Source: SIG440 sp045587485
Lineage (GTDB): Bacteria > Bacillota > Clostridia > Monoglobales > Monoglobaceae
NCBI GenBank assembly: GCA_045587485.1
Contig: JAZNCI010000018.1
Location: forward strand, 124,001-188,000
Reading direction: 5' to 3'
DNA: 64,000 nucleotides
A program made the translations under genes and the position numbers. The notes below the pieces were generated by a model. The model saw only the letters and a program-made list of their open reading frames with translations. It was not told where the DNA came from and made no database searches. Positions 36,066 to 44,214 of this stretch are shown one piece after another. Numbering within the stretch: position 1 is the first letter of the stretch; every line of letters starts with the position of its first letter.

Positions 36066-38822
36066 TTACTGCTCGTTCTTACCAAGACAGCATTGTTTAT
36101 ATTTTTTACCACTGCCACAGGGACAGAGGTCGTTTCTGCCAACCTTTTCACCTTTGACAACAGGTTTTTTTTGTATACTTCCGTCGCCGCCGTGATTTTC
36201 CGCAATGGGTTTTGCCACCTGCTTGCGCTCGATGGTTGCCTCGGGGCGTACGTGGAAGAGACCTCTCACAGTTTCTTCCTTGATTGAGACAATCATTTCA
36301 TCAAACATATCCATAGCCTCAAACTTATATTCAACAACCGGGTCACGTTGAGCATATGCGCGAAGTGAGATACCCTGACGTAGCTGTTCCATATTGTCGA
36401 TATGATCCATCCATTTTGCATCGACCGTGCGAAGAAGGATTATTCGCTCTACCTCACGTATTGCATCGCCAAACAATTCTTCCTGACCGACATATTTTTT
36501 AAGAACTTTCTCCATCAAATCATCAGTAAGGGAATCAACGGTCATTCGGTCAATCTCGATTTCCTCAAATTCAAGGTCGCCCTCTTCAAATCCGCCGAAA
36601 ACTGCTGTCAGTCTGTCACGGATTGTATCCCACATCCAATCTTCTGCGTGAGGAGTACCGCCCGTATTCATTGACACAATATCCTGAACAACGCTGCGCA
36701 TCATCTTTTCAATAGTTGCCTTTAAATCAACTCCGTCAAGAACATCATCTCTCTGCTTATATATCATTTCACGTTGCTGATTGTTAACATCGTCATAGCT
36801 GAGAACATGCTTTCTTATATCAAAATTGCGACCCTCAACTCTTGCTTGGGCAACCTCAAGGGTGTTTGAAAACAGCTTGCTGTCGATTGCCTCGTCATCA
36901 CCAAAGCCCGCTATTTCCATAATCCTGCTGATTCGCTCGGCAGCAAACAAACGCATCAGGTCATCCTCAAGTGAAAGAAAAAATCTTGACTTGCCTGCAT
37001 CCCCCTGACGGCCTGCACGGCCACGGAGCTGATTGTCAATTCTGCGGCTTTCGTGACGTTCTGTACCAATGATATACAAACCACCTGCCTCAAGAACCTT
37101 TTTCTGCTCAGGCTCGATTTGCGCCTTATATTTATCGTTAAGTTCCTTAAAGGTTGCTCTTGCATTTATGATTTCAGCATCATCGGTTTCAGCAAAGCCT
37201 GTCGCCTGAACAATCAGCTCAGGAGTAAAGCCCATCTTTGCCATTTCGTCTTTTGCAAGGAACTCTGCATTACCTCCAAGCACAATATCCGTACCACGGC
37301 CTGCCATATTCGTGGCAATTGTAACCGCCCCAAGCTTACCAGCCTGAGCAACAATCTCGGCTTCCTTTTCGTGCATTTTAGCATTCAGCACATTATGCTT
37401 TATGCCTTTTCGTTTAAGCATTCCGCTGAGCCTTTCAGACTTTTCGATTGAAACTGTACCTATAAGCACTGGTTGACCCTTGTCATGTGCCTTTTCAACC
37501 TCGGCAATAACTGCATTATACTTGCCGTTTTCTGTTTTATAAATTATGTCTGGCAGGTCCTGACGAATTAACGGTTTGTTTGTGGGAATAACCACGACAT
37601 CAAGATTATATATTTCACGAAATTCGGTTTCTTCGGTAAGCGCCGTACCTGTCATACCCGACAGTTTATCATAAAGACGGAAGAAATTCTGGAAGGTGAT
37701 TGTCGCAAGGGTTTTGCTCTCGTTTTCAACCTTAACACCTTCCTTAGCCTCAATTGCCTGATGAAGACCATCGCTATAACGTCTGCCGAACATAAGACGA
37801 CCAGTAAACTCATCAACAATTATAACCTGACCGTCTTTGATGACATAATCCTTGTCACGTTTCATAATACCATTGGCTTTGATTGCCTGATTTACGTGAT
37901 GTGAAATTGTTGCGTTTTCAGGGTCAGTAAGATTTTCTATTCCAAAAGCCGCCTCAACCTTTTTTACACCCTCGGGGGTAAGAATTGCTGTCTTTGCCTT
38001 TTCGTCTATAACATAATCAACATCACCAAAAACCTCTTCATCCTCAGCCTTGCTGTCGGTTTCAACAACAATACGTGATTTAAGGGTTCTTGCAAAATGA
38101 TTTGCCTGTTCATAAAGAGCGGTAGATTTGTCACCCACGCCAGAGATAATAAGCGGAGTTCTTGCCTCATCAACCAAAATACTGTCAACCTCGTCCACAA
38201 TTGCATAACTATGTCCGCGCTGAACCTTGTTCTCTTTATAAATAACCATATTATCACGGAGATAGTCAAAGCCCATCTCGTTGTTTGTACCATAAGTAAT
38301 ATCTGCAGCATATGCTTCCCTGCGCTCTGCGTTTTCCTTTTCGTGAATGATAAGACCGACACTCAGCCCAAGGAAATTATAGAGCTTTCCCATCCATTCG
38401 CTGTCACGCTTTGCAAGGTAGTCGTTTACAGTTACAATATGCACTCCCTTACCGGATAACGCATTAAGGTAGGCAGGCAATGTTGCAACCAAAGTTTTGC
38501 CCTCACCGGTTTTCATTTCAGAAATTCTGCCCTGATGCAAAACTATACCGCCAATAATCTGAACCCGAAAATGTTTCATTCCCAAAACACGCCACGCCGC
38601 CTCACGACAAACAGCAAACGCCTCGGGCAGAATGTCATCAAGGGTTTCACCACCTGAAAGCCGCTTTTTAAATACACTTGTCATCTCTTTGAGTTCTGCA
38701 TCACTTTTAATCTGCATCTCGGGCTCAAGTGACAAAACCTTGTCAGCTATCGGGTCAATTCGTTTTAATTCACGTTCACTATATGTGCCGATAAATCTTT
38801 CAATCAGTCCTTTAAAACTCAT
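36066..38822 (-). CDS. secA: Preprotein translocase ATPase SecA
   Basis: Motor of the Sec export pathway; 918 residues. Walker A is MKTGEGKTLVATLPAYLNA, the DEAD-type box is in IVDEVDSILVDEARTPLI, the second helicase domain has IATNMAGRGTDIVLGGNAE and GRAGRQGDAGKSRFFLS, and the C-terminus has the zinc-binding SEC-C motif NDLCPCGSGKKYKQCCLG. There is only one secA in the window. It is the first gene of secA-prfB-prfA, a common Bacillota order. Confidence 0.98.
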   Translation of the reverse strand: MSFKGLIERFIGTYSERELKRIDPIADKVLSLEPEMQIKSDAELKEMTSVFKKRLSGGETLDDILPEAFAVCREAAWRVLGMKHFRVQIIGGIVLHQGRISEMKTGEGKTLVATLPAYLNALSGKGVHIVTVNDYLAKRDSEWMGKLYNFLGLSVGLIIHEKENAERREAYAADITYGTNNEMGFDYLRDNMVIYKENKVQRGHSYAIVDEVDSILVDEARTPLIISGVGDKSTALYEQANHFARTLKSRIVVETDSKAEDEEVFGDVDYVIDEKAKTAILTPEGVKKVEAAFGIENLTDPENATISHHVNQAIKANGIMKRDKDYVIKDGQVIIVDEFTGRLMFGRRYSDGLHQAIEAKEGVKVENESKTLATITFQNFFRLYDKLSGMTGTALTEETEFREIYNLDVVVIPTNKPLIRQDLPDIIYKTENGKYNAVIAEVEKAHDKGQPVLIGTVSIEKSERLSGMLKRKGIKHNVLNAKMHEKEAEIVAQAGKLGAVTIATNMAGRGTDIVLGGNAEFLAKDEMAKMGFTPELIVQATGFAETDDAEIINARATFKELNDKYKAQIEPEQKKVLEAGGLYIIGTERHESRRIDNQLRGRAGRQGDAGKSRFFLSLEDDLMRLFAAERISRIMEIAGFGDDEAIDSKLFSNTLEVAQARVEGRNFDIRKHVLSYDDVNNQQREMIYKQRDDVLDGVDLKATIEKMMRSVVQDIVSMNTGGTPHAEDWMWDTIRDRLTAVFGGFEEGDLEFEEIEIDRMTVDSLTDDLMEKVLKKYVGQEELFGDAIREVERIILLRTVDAKWMDHIDNMEQLRQGISLRAYAQRDPVVEYKFEAMDMFDEMIVSIKEETVRGLFHVRPEATIERKQVAKPIAENHGGDGSIQKKPVVKGEKVGRNDLCPCGSGKKYKQCCLGKNEQ

Positions 38823-38868
38823 TGGTTTTTACCTCCATTTTTTGTCATATCAAATGCTAAAGCGCACA

Positions 38869-38877
38869 ATTATACCA
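38869..38877 (-). promoter_or_regulatory. Extended -10 promoter upstream of secA
   Basis: Minus-strand TGGTATAAT gives a perfect -10 (38869-38874) with an extended TG (38876-38877); no good -35 is seen 17 bases upstream. A second possible -10 (TATACT) lies about 30 bases further upstream. The secA ATG is about 47 bases downstream. Confidence 0.6.
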
Positions 38878-39019
38878 TTTTAAATAATTACATTTAGTAT
38901 ATCACACTTTTGCCGATTACACAAGTGTTCTTTTCAAATCTTAACAAATATTTTGGAATAATTTTCATATATAAGTTCATAATATATATTACATGCAGCA
39001 ACTGAAAGGAATGATATAA

Positions 39020-39307
39020 ATGTTTGCAAACCTTTCTGCAAATATTGCAACCACCTGGGACAAGGTTATGAACCTTAAAAACAAACCTGACCTGACACAG
39101 GAAAAGCGTATAAACGAGCTTAAATTAAATATCGAGCATACAAAAGCCGAGATACAGCTTGCAATGAAAAATTTTAATAATGTTACCGAACCAAAGCTAA
39201 TAGACTTTTATATCTATAAAATTCAATCAGAACAGACAAGGTACGACCAGCTCATATCAGAATATAAAGCCCTTCAGGGATTTCCGCAAAACTTGTCGAT
39301 GGAATAA
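39020..39307 (+). CDS. DUF2508 (YaaL-like) small protein
   Basis: Protein of 95 residues, mostly helical and charged. The stretch AMKNFNNVTEPKLIDFYIYK (20 residues) followed by QSEQTRYDQLISEYK matches the DUF2508/YaaL core. Function unknown; in Bacillota these genes often sit near recR and the sigma K checkpoint gene bofA, which are not here. AAAGGA lies about 10 bases before the ATG. The spacer upstream contains a sporulation-like CATAATATA box (38978-38986). Confidence 0.82.
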   Translation: MFANLSANIATTWDKVMNLKNKPDLTQEKRINELKLNIEHTKAEIQLAMKNFNNVTEPKLIDFYIYKIQSEQTRYDQLISEYKALQGFPQNLSME

Positions 39308-39341
39308 ATAATTATCCACCCACATAGTGAACTTGTCAAGT

Positions 39342-39381
39342 AAAAGTAGACACATGGGAAACCACCATGTATCTACTTTTA
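39342..39381. repeat. Strong hairpin following a TGTCAAGTAAAAGTAGACAC-like stretch
   Basis: Arms 39341-39350 plus 39352-39357 pair with 39365-39370 plus 39372-39381, about 16 bp with a single C/A mismatch and a 7-base loop. It could stop the DUF2508 transcript, but neither side carries a good T run. The left arm continues the sequence ACTTGTCAAGTAAAAGTAGACAC, which is like the ends of some clostridial IS elements, so it may be a leftover end or a small MITE. Confidence 0.5.
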
Positions 39382-39422
39382 TTTTACTACTTCAACTATC
39401 GCGTGGTTTTCGTTATACAAGA

Positions 39423-39454
39423 ACAAAGGAAAGGTTTTTACACCCTTCCTTTGT
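39423..39454 (-). terminator. Hairpin just after the CBM9-like gene
   Basis: ACAAAGGAA-GG pairs with CC-TTCCTTTGT with one bulged base and a 9-base loop, starting 6 bases after the stop at 39461. The T run on the minus strand is poor, so efficiency is doubtful. Confidence 0.5.
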
Positions 39455-39460
39455 AAAAAA

Positions 39461-40045
39461 CTATTCGATTGTCATTTTACCGAAGTATGATGGTATATGA
39501 AAATCAGGTTTTTCACGATTTACCATACTCCAACAGCCATAATGCGGAAACTCTGTTTGATCACCGCATTTATAAACATTGGCTGGATGCTCAAGACCTT
39601 TTTTGAATTCATAATCAGGAATATATTTTTTTAGAAGTTCAAAAGGTACAACATAGTCAAGTGTCCAGTAATCATCAAAAATTTCGGTCTTTATTTTCAT
39701 TGACTCAATATCCTCAACAGTAAGAGGCGTGTTATCGTATCTGTCCTTGCGAAAACCAATGTTTGCAATTCCTTTTGCATTCATTTCAATATTGAAATAT
39801 CTGTCGGTGTGAACAGGGTCAAAATTCATAAACCATTCAAGGCAGCTATCGTTGTTAACAAGCTCCAGATGCTTGGTCTTTACTGCTCTGGGGTTCTTTT
39901 CATACGCCACAAAGTGTGCGTGAAAGCCCTCATCGCTGTATGTTGCATTGAAAACAACCTTTGGGCAGTATCCCGATGGATCAATATAATCGGTGATTGT
40001 AATTTCCGGTATATCTGCAGAGCCCTTTTTCTTTATTGTATACAT
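39461..40045 (-). CDS. Carbohydrate-binding family 9-like protein
   Basis: Protein of about 194 residues. The middle (SCLEWFMNFDPVHTDRYFNIE, quoted in part as FNIEMNAKGI) and the end HYGCWSMVNREKPDFHIPSY match the CBM9/DOMON-like domain found at the end of extracellular glycosidases and as single small proteins. There is no signal peptide and no catalytic domain, so it would be cytoplasmic. The ATG at 40045 with GGAGAG 7 bases upstream is preferred to the one five codons earlier. Its neighbours give no clue to the ligand. Confidence 0.75.
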   Translation of the reverse strand: MYTIKKKGSADIPEITITDYIDPSGYCPKVVFNATYSDEGFHAHFVAYEKNPRAVKTKHLELVNNDSCLEWFMNFDPVHTDRYFNIEMNAKGIANIGFRKDRYDNTPLTVEDIESMKIKTEIFDDYWTLDYVVPFELLKKYIPDYEFKKGLEHPANVYKCGDQTEFPHYGCWSMVNREKPDFHIPSYFGKMTIE

Positions 40046-40171
40046 ATCAAATCTCTCCATTTCTTAGCCTGAATGTAGCTATACTACTGTTATTTTTTTA
40101 CAGTATAGCAGAAAACTGCACAAAAATCAATACCTTCAAACAGGTTTCACTGAGAAAATTCAGCATGCATT

Positions 40172-40720
40172 TTAAACTGCACAGAAAATCTGTGCCAGGG
40201 TATAGCCTCTTCTCACTCTACTTGAAACAGCCTTGCGGCATGCTGCAAATCTGTCAAAGAGTTTTTTTGCCTTTTCGGCATCTCTGTATACCTTCCATTC
40301 GCCGCACAAAAGGCAGCCCTGGTTTTTATGATATAAAAAGCCTTGAATATCGTGCAGCGGATAACCCAAAAAAGCACCTATTTCATGAGGAAATTCCTGA
40401 TTTGTCATTCTCGATTTAAGAAATTTAATATACTCCTCTGTCGTCACCCTTTCGGGATACCCAAACGTACGCAGAAATCTGTAAATTTTTTCTTCACGCA
40501 ATGTTTTTTCAAGAACTGCCTTGCGGTAAACCATAACAAGTATACTTTTTTTACATCGCATCAATGTTTCAAAAAAGATATCCTTTTTATTTAATTGTTC
40601 ATTTAAACGGGCAATCTTTCCTTCTGCACCTTTAATTTTCAACTTGTCACAAGAAACAATATTGGCAGATTTTATGCCTGCCAACGCAGGTGCACAATAA
40701 TATGCAAAAAAATAATCCAT
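40172..40720 (-). CDS. DUF3793 family protein
   Basis: Protein of about 182 residues. The start FAYYCAPALAGIKSANIVSC, the central ILVMVYRKAVLEKTL, and especially EFPHEIGAFLGYPLHDIQGF near residues 117-136 and GEWKVYRDAEKAKKLFDRF match the clostridial DUF3793 family. The His in FPHEIG and several Cys residues could bind metal or a cofactor. From memory these genes often occur near flavodoxin or ferrous-iron genes; the role is unknown. The ATG at 40720 has AGGTG 6 bases upstream. An iron-box-like palindrome lies just upstream (40745-40763). Confidence 0.85.
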   Translation of the reverse strand: MDYFFAYYCAPALAGIKSANIVSCDKLKIKGAEGKIARLNEQLNKKDIFFETLMRCKKSILVMVYRKAVLEKTLREEKIYRFLRTFGYPERVTTEEYIKFLKSRMTNQEFPHEIGAFLGYPLHDIQGFLYHKNQGCLLCGEWKVYRDAEKAKKLFDRFAACRKAVSSRVRRGYTLAQIFCAV

Positions 40721-40744
40721 AAATCTCACCTCTGTTTGTCTTGG

Positions 40745-40763
40745 TTAGTTTAGTCTAACCGTT
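40745..40763. promoter_or_regulatory. DtxR/IdeR-like operator upstream of the DUF3793 gene
   Basis: TTAGTTTAGTCTAACCGTT matches 14 of 19 positions of the DtxR/IdeR box TTAGGTTAGCCTAACCTAA as I remember it, and it lies in a perfect GGTTAG-N6-CTAACC palindrome (40743-40760). It is 25-43 bases upstream of the DUF3793 start, where bound repressor would block transcription. Confidence 0.55.
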
Positions 40764-40881
40764 GTATAGAAAAATATACTGTAATATGCTGTCTAAGCTT
40801 TCAGCAAATTGTTATAATGCTAAATGCATAAAAATTTATCCATATTCTTTTGCGAAAACTTGTCCTTTTCTCATTTTTGTA

Positions 40882-40910
40882 TTTACATTTTAGCCTATAT
40901 ATGTTAAAAT
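40882..40910 (+). promoter_or_regulatory. Sigma-A promoter of the PQ-loop gene
   Basis: -35 TTTACA (40882-40887), 17-base spacer ending in TGT (extended -10), and -10 TAAAAT (40905-40910). The ATG is 31 bases downstream. Confidence 0.75.
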
Positions 40911-40940
40911 TTTTAAAAGAAATTTATCTGGAGGTTATTT

Positions 40941-41237
40941 ATGTCAGAATTATTAGAAATAGTCATGCTTTTATGTTTTGGATTTTCATGGCCTTTAGAT
41001 GTTGTAAAATCTTACAAAGTTCGAACAGCCAAGGGAAAAAGCGGTCCATTCCTTTGTCTTATTCTGGTGGGCTACATAGCAGGTATTGCATCTAAATTTT
41101 TAAATGCTGCGTATATGGCAGACTTTGATAAAAAATGGTATGTGCTTTTCTTCTACTTCCTTAACCTGATTATGGTTACTGCAAACTTATGTATTTTTAT
41201 AAGAAACACACACCTTGACAAGAAAAATGGTATTTAA
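40941..41237 (+). CDS. Small PQ-loop/SemiSWEET-like membrane protein
   Basis: Protein of 98 residues with three hydrophobic helices (about 3-20, 36-53 and 67-88). The motif FGFSWPLDVVKSYKVRTAKG in the first helix and loop, with the Trp-Pro pair, is the pattern of the PQ-loop/SemiSWEET superfamily, whose members dimerise to form small-solute or sugar channels. GGAGG lies 6-7 bases before the ATG. It is monocistronic, with its own promoter and a strong terminator. The solute is unknown. Confidence 0.75.
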   Translation: MSELLEIVMLLCFGFSWPLDVVKSYKVRTAKGKSGPFLCLILVGYIAGIASKFLNAAYMADFDKKWYVLFFYFLNLIMVTANLCIFIRNTHLDKKNGI

Positions 41238-41246
41238 GAATAATTC

Positions 41247-41290
41247 AAGGGGAAATATCCTGAATTGGATATTTCCCCTTTTAGTTTTTT
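41247..41290. terminator. Bidirectional terminator between the PQ-loop gene and pyk
   Basis: A perfect 14-bp stem (41247-41260 with 41267-41280; AAGGGGAAATATCC) with a 6-base loop, followed on plus by TTAGTTTTTT. It is 9 bases after the PQ-loop stop and also directly after the pyk stop on the other strand, where the T run is weaker. Confidence 0.9.
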
Positions 41291-42707
41291 ATCTGGAAAT
41301 TTTTTCAACCTTAATAATGTTTGTGTTTCCGCTTTGCCCGTTGGGCTGTCCTCCGGTGAGCACCACATTATCGCCTTTTGACAGTTCAAGGGTTTTCTTT
41401 GCCTCGTTAACTGCGTGATAAAACATTACCTCTATTGAGTTAAATTCTTCGCACATAACAGGTGTTACACCCCAGCTTAAATTCAGCTTTCGCCATACCT
41501 TTTCGTCGGTTGTCATACCTATTATATCAACAGGACACCTGAAACGGCTGACCATACGTGCAGTTTTGCCGCTAATAGAGCTCACTATAATACTCTTGGC
41601 TTTTACATCTATTGCCATCGAGCATGCCGAATGGGATATTGCATCAAGATTACTGCGTATTTCAAATTCCGCGTTTTTAAAACGCTTTGAATAATTAATA
41701 CCCATCTCAGTAAATCTTACGATTTCAACCATATTCTTTACTGCCTCAACAGGGTACTTGCCAGATGCAGTTTCGCCCGAAAGCATAACGGCAGATGTTC
41801 CGTCATACACCGCATTGGCAACGTCAGAAAGCTCAGCACGGGTAGGACGTGGATTATAAATCATTGTCTCAAGCATTTCGGTTGCGGTAATTACACGGCT
41901 ACCAAGCAGTCGGCACTTGTTGATAAGATATTTTTGTACGGCAGGAACCTCAACAAAAGGAATTTCCACACCCAAATCTCCGCGGGCAATCATTATACCA
42001 TCAGCAATTTCGCAAATTTCCTCGACATTGTCAACACCGCTGCGGTTTTCAATCTTGGCAATAATGTCAATATCCTCACCCCCGTTGGCGTTGAGAAAAT
42101 TCCGCATATCCTCGATATCTTTTTTACGTGATACAAATGATGCCGCAACAAAGTCAACCTTGTTTTCAATTCCAAAAAGCAAATCCTCTTTGTCTTGCTG
42201 ACTTAAAAATTCATGCTTCATAACCTTTCCCGGAAAGTTCATACTCTTGCGGTCAGAAAGCTCGCCGCCCGAAAGTACTGTGCATATTGCATCATTTCCT
42301 TTAATTTCTGTAACCTTGAATATTACCAGTCCGTTGTTTGCCGAAACAGTATCACCAACACTCAAATCCTCCATCAAATGGTCATAATTAACTGAAACAC
42401 ACTTTTCATTGCCAACAATGTTATCAATCGTGAATGTGAAGGTATCTCCATCATTTAATATAATCTTTTTATTTTCAAATGTACCTATTCTGTATTCAGG
42501 GCCTTTCGTATCAAGCATAATTGCAATTGGCAAATTCAGCTTTTCTCTTACCCTTTTAATAAGGTCAATTTTATTCTGGTGGTCTGCGTGAGTTCCGTGT
42601 GAAAAATTGAGCCTTGCAACATTCATACCCTCTAGGCACATTTTTGTAAGAATTTCTTCACTTTCGCAAGCAGGGCCAATTGTGCATATCACTTTGGTCT
42701 TTCGCAT
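41289..42707 (-). CDS. pyk: Pyruvate kinase
   Basis: Last step of glycolysis, PEP plus ADP to pyruvate plus ATP; about 472 residues. Seen: KVICTIGPACESEE at the start, GMNVARLNFSHGTHADH, DIIAKIENRSGVDNVEEI with the active-site Lys, IMIARGDLGVEIPFVEVP and the ATEMLETMIYNPRPTRAE substrate block. The extra C-terminal PEP-utiliser domain of Bacillus Pyk is absent. The ATG at 42707 is preferred to the GTG at 42728 because AAGGGAGTGG lies before it. It is 31 bases after the small OadG-like gene, so it is probably cotranscribed with oadB. Confidence 0.97.
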   Translation of the reverse strand: MRKTKVICTIGPACESEEILTKMCLEGMNVARLNFSHGTHADHQNKIDLIKRVREKLNLPIAIMLDTKGPEYRIGTFENKKIILNDGDTFTFTIDNIVGNEKCVSVNYDHLMEDLSVGDTVSANNGLVIFKVTEIKGNDAICTVLSGGELSDRKSMNFPGKVMKHEFLSQQDKEDLLFGIENKVDFVAASFVSRKKDIEDMRNFLNANGGEDIDIIAKIENRSGVDNVEEICEIADGIMIARGDLGVEIPFVEVPAVQKYLINKCRLLGSRVITATEMLETMIYNPRPTRAELSDVANAVYDGTSAVMLSGETASGKYPVEAVKNMVEIVRFTEMGINYSKRFKNAEFEIRSNLDAISHSACSMAIDVKAKSIIVSSISGKTARMVSRFRCPVDIIGMTTDEKVWRKLNLSWGVTPVMCEEFNSIEVMFYHAVNEAKKTLELSKGDNVVLTGGQPNGQSGNTNIIKVEKISR

Positions 42708-42738
42708 ATTATTGCCCACTCCCTTCACGTCAAAAGAA

Positions 42739-42870
42739 TTATTTTTTACTTGTTATGTTGTTCAGAAATACAGTCAATAATATTATAACACCAATAACGA
42801 TGAATATTCCAAGCATTCCAATGCCCATATAAGGAAGATTTTTTATAAAATTAATAGCATTTATATTCAT
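42739..42870 (-). CDS. 43-residue single-span membrane peptide, OadG-like gamma subunit
   Basis: A short gene in the spacer between oadB and pyk. It encodes MNINAINFIKNLPYMGIGML, then a hydrophobic helix GIFIVIGVIILLTVFLNNIT and a basic end (SKK). AAAGGA lies 10 bases before the ATG, and the spacing to oadB (19 bases) and pyk (31 bases) is that of an operon. The MGIGMLGIFIVIG-type helix and the place after oadB suggest the small gamma subunit of sodium-pump decarboxylases, which anchors the complex. It lacks the soluble, zinc-binding tail of full-length OadG. The call rests on position and hydropathy. Confidence 0.7.
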   Translation of the reverse strand: MNINAINFIKNLPYMGIGMLGIFIVIGVIILLTVFLNNITSKK

Positions 42871-42889
42871 AATTCAGCCGTCCTTTCAA

Positions 42890-43978
42890 TTACATAAAGA
42901 AATTAAGAATCATACCGCCCGCAATAACAGACGCAATCTGTCCTGAAACATTTACACCGATTGAGTGCATAAGAAGGAAATTCTGTGGATCTTCCTTGAG
43001 GCCCATCTTGTGTACCACACGTCCCGACATTGGGAATGCCGAAATACCTGCCGCACCAATCATAGGATTAATCTTCTTTTTAGAGAATACATTAAGCAGC
43101 TTTGCAAACAGAACACCGCCAGCTGTATCAACAATAAATGCAACCAAGCCAAGACCGAGGATAAGCAATGTGTCGGGCTTAAGGAACTCAGATGCCTGCA
43201 TGCGAAATGCAATTGTGATGCCAAGGAAAATGGTGATAAGGTTCGCCAAAGTCTTCTGTGCTGTTTCAGAAAGTGAGTTAAGAACTCCGCACTCACGGAT
43301 AAGGTTACCGAACATCAGAAAACCAACCAGTGCAACCGAACCGGGAGCAACCAAACCCGCAATAACTGTAATAACAATAGGGAAGAGAATTTTCGTAGTC
43401 TTTGAAACCTCTTTCTGTGTGTATTCCATACGAATCATACGTTCCTTTTTGGTTGTAAGGAGCTTGATTACAGGTGGCTGAATAATGGGCACAAGAGCCA
43501 TATATGAATATGCCGCAACCATAATCGCACCCAAATACTTTGTGCCCAGAGCCTGAGCAACAACAATTGAGGTGGGGCCGTCTGCTGCACCAATAATCGC
43601 AATTGATGCCGCGTCTTTCAGGTTAAAGAACATTGACGCAAAGCAAAGGGTAAAGAAAATACCAAACTGTGCCGCCGCACCGAAAATCATCAGCTTGGGG
43701 TTTGAAAGCAACGGACCAAAGTCAATCATTGCGCCAATACCGATAAATAAAATCAATGGGAAAAGTTCGTTTGATATACCCGCATTAAATAGTGTTTCCA
43801 AGGTTTCAACAGCACCCGACATAGGAAGGTTAACCAAAATCGCACCAAAGCCCATAGGCAAAAGGAGAGTTGGCTCCATTTCTTTTTTAATTGCAAGATA
43901 TATCAATATTCCACCGATAATCCACATAACAATCTGCTGCCATTCAATGTTAAGTAAGTTTTCGTAAAGTACTTCCAT
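42890..43978 (-). CDS. oadB: Sodium-translocating decarboxylase beta subunit (OadB/MmdB type)
   Basis: Integral membrane carboxybiotin decarboxylase of 362 residues that couples decarboxylation to outward Na+ pumping. Typical blocks are LLPMGFGAILVNLP, LFPLILFIGIGAMIDFGPLL (20 residues, with the essential Asp), IIGAADGPTSIVVAQALGTK and NPMIGAAGISAFPMSGRVVH. The biotin carrier and carboxyltransferase alpha subunits are not in the window, so the substrate (oxaloacetate, methylmalonyl-CoA or glutaconyl-CoA) cannot be fixed; linkage to pyk favours oxaloacetate. A strong promoter lies at 44028-44056. Confidence 0.95.
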   Translation of the reverse strand: MEVLYENLLNIEWQQIVMWIIGGILIYLAIKKEMEPTLLLPMGFGAILVNLPMSGAVETLETLFNAGISNELFPLILFIGIGAMIDFGPLLSNPKLMIFGAAAQFGIFFTLCFASMFFNLKDAASIAIIGAADGPTSIVVAQALGTKYLGAIMVAAYSYMALVPIIQPPVIKLLTTKKERMIRMEYTQKEVSKTTKILFPIVITVIAGLVAPGSVALVGFLMFGNLIRECGVLNSLSETAQKTLANLITIFLGITIAFRMQASEFLKPDTLLILGLGLVAFIVDTAGGVLFAKLLNVFSKKKINPMIGAAGISAFPMSGRVVHKMGLKEDPQNFLLMHSIGVNVSGQIASVIAGGMILNFFM

Positions 43979-44004
43979 TTTAATCCTCCAAAGATGTTTT
44001 TTAT

Positions 44005-44019
44005 TACAGAAATTCTGTA
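44005..44019. promoter_or_regulatory. Perfect palindrome in the oadB leader, candidate operator
   Basis: TACAGAAATTCTGTA is a perfect 7-1-7 inverted repeat that starts about 9 bases downstream of the oadB -10 box, covering or just following the expected transcription start. It has no T run and is too short for a terminator, so it is more likely a repressor site. The regulator is not known. Confidence 0.5.
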
Positions 44020-44027
44020 GCCAGATA

Positions 44028-44056
44028 ATTATACTGCATTTTTTTCCTTTTTACAA
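44028..44056 (-). promoter_or_regulatory. Sigma-A promoter of the oadB-pyk operon
   Basis: Minus-strand -35 TTGTAA (44051-44056), 17-base spacer, perfect -10 TATAAT (44028-44033), 50 bases upstream of the oadB ATG. Confidence 0.75.
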
Positions 44057-44154
44057 GAGGTTTCAGTTTAATTTTTATAAAAAAATAAATAATCCACATA
44101 CACACAGCTGTAGGAATTAGTGAAAGCCTGATTTTTATATGTTATTAATATGAT

Positions 44155-44199
44155 TTAAAACAAAAACAACTATCCAAAATTTAATTGGATAGCTGTTTT
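44155..44199 (-). terminator. Terminator of the spoIIIA operon
   Basis: A 14-bp stem (44163-44176 with 44186-44199, one G-U pair; AAAACAGCTATCCA) with a 9-base loop, followed on the minus strand by TTGTTTT. It is 16 bases after the spoIIIAH stop. Confidence 0.85.
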
Positions 44200-44214
44200 C
44201 ACTTTGAATATATG

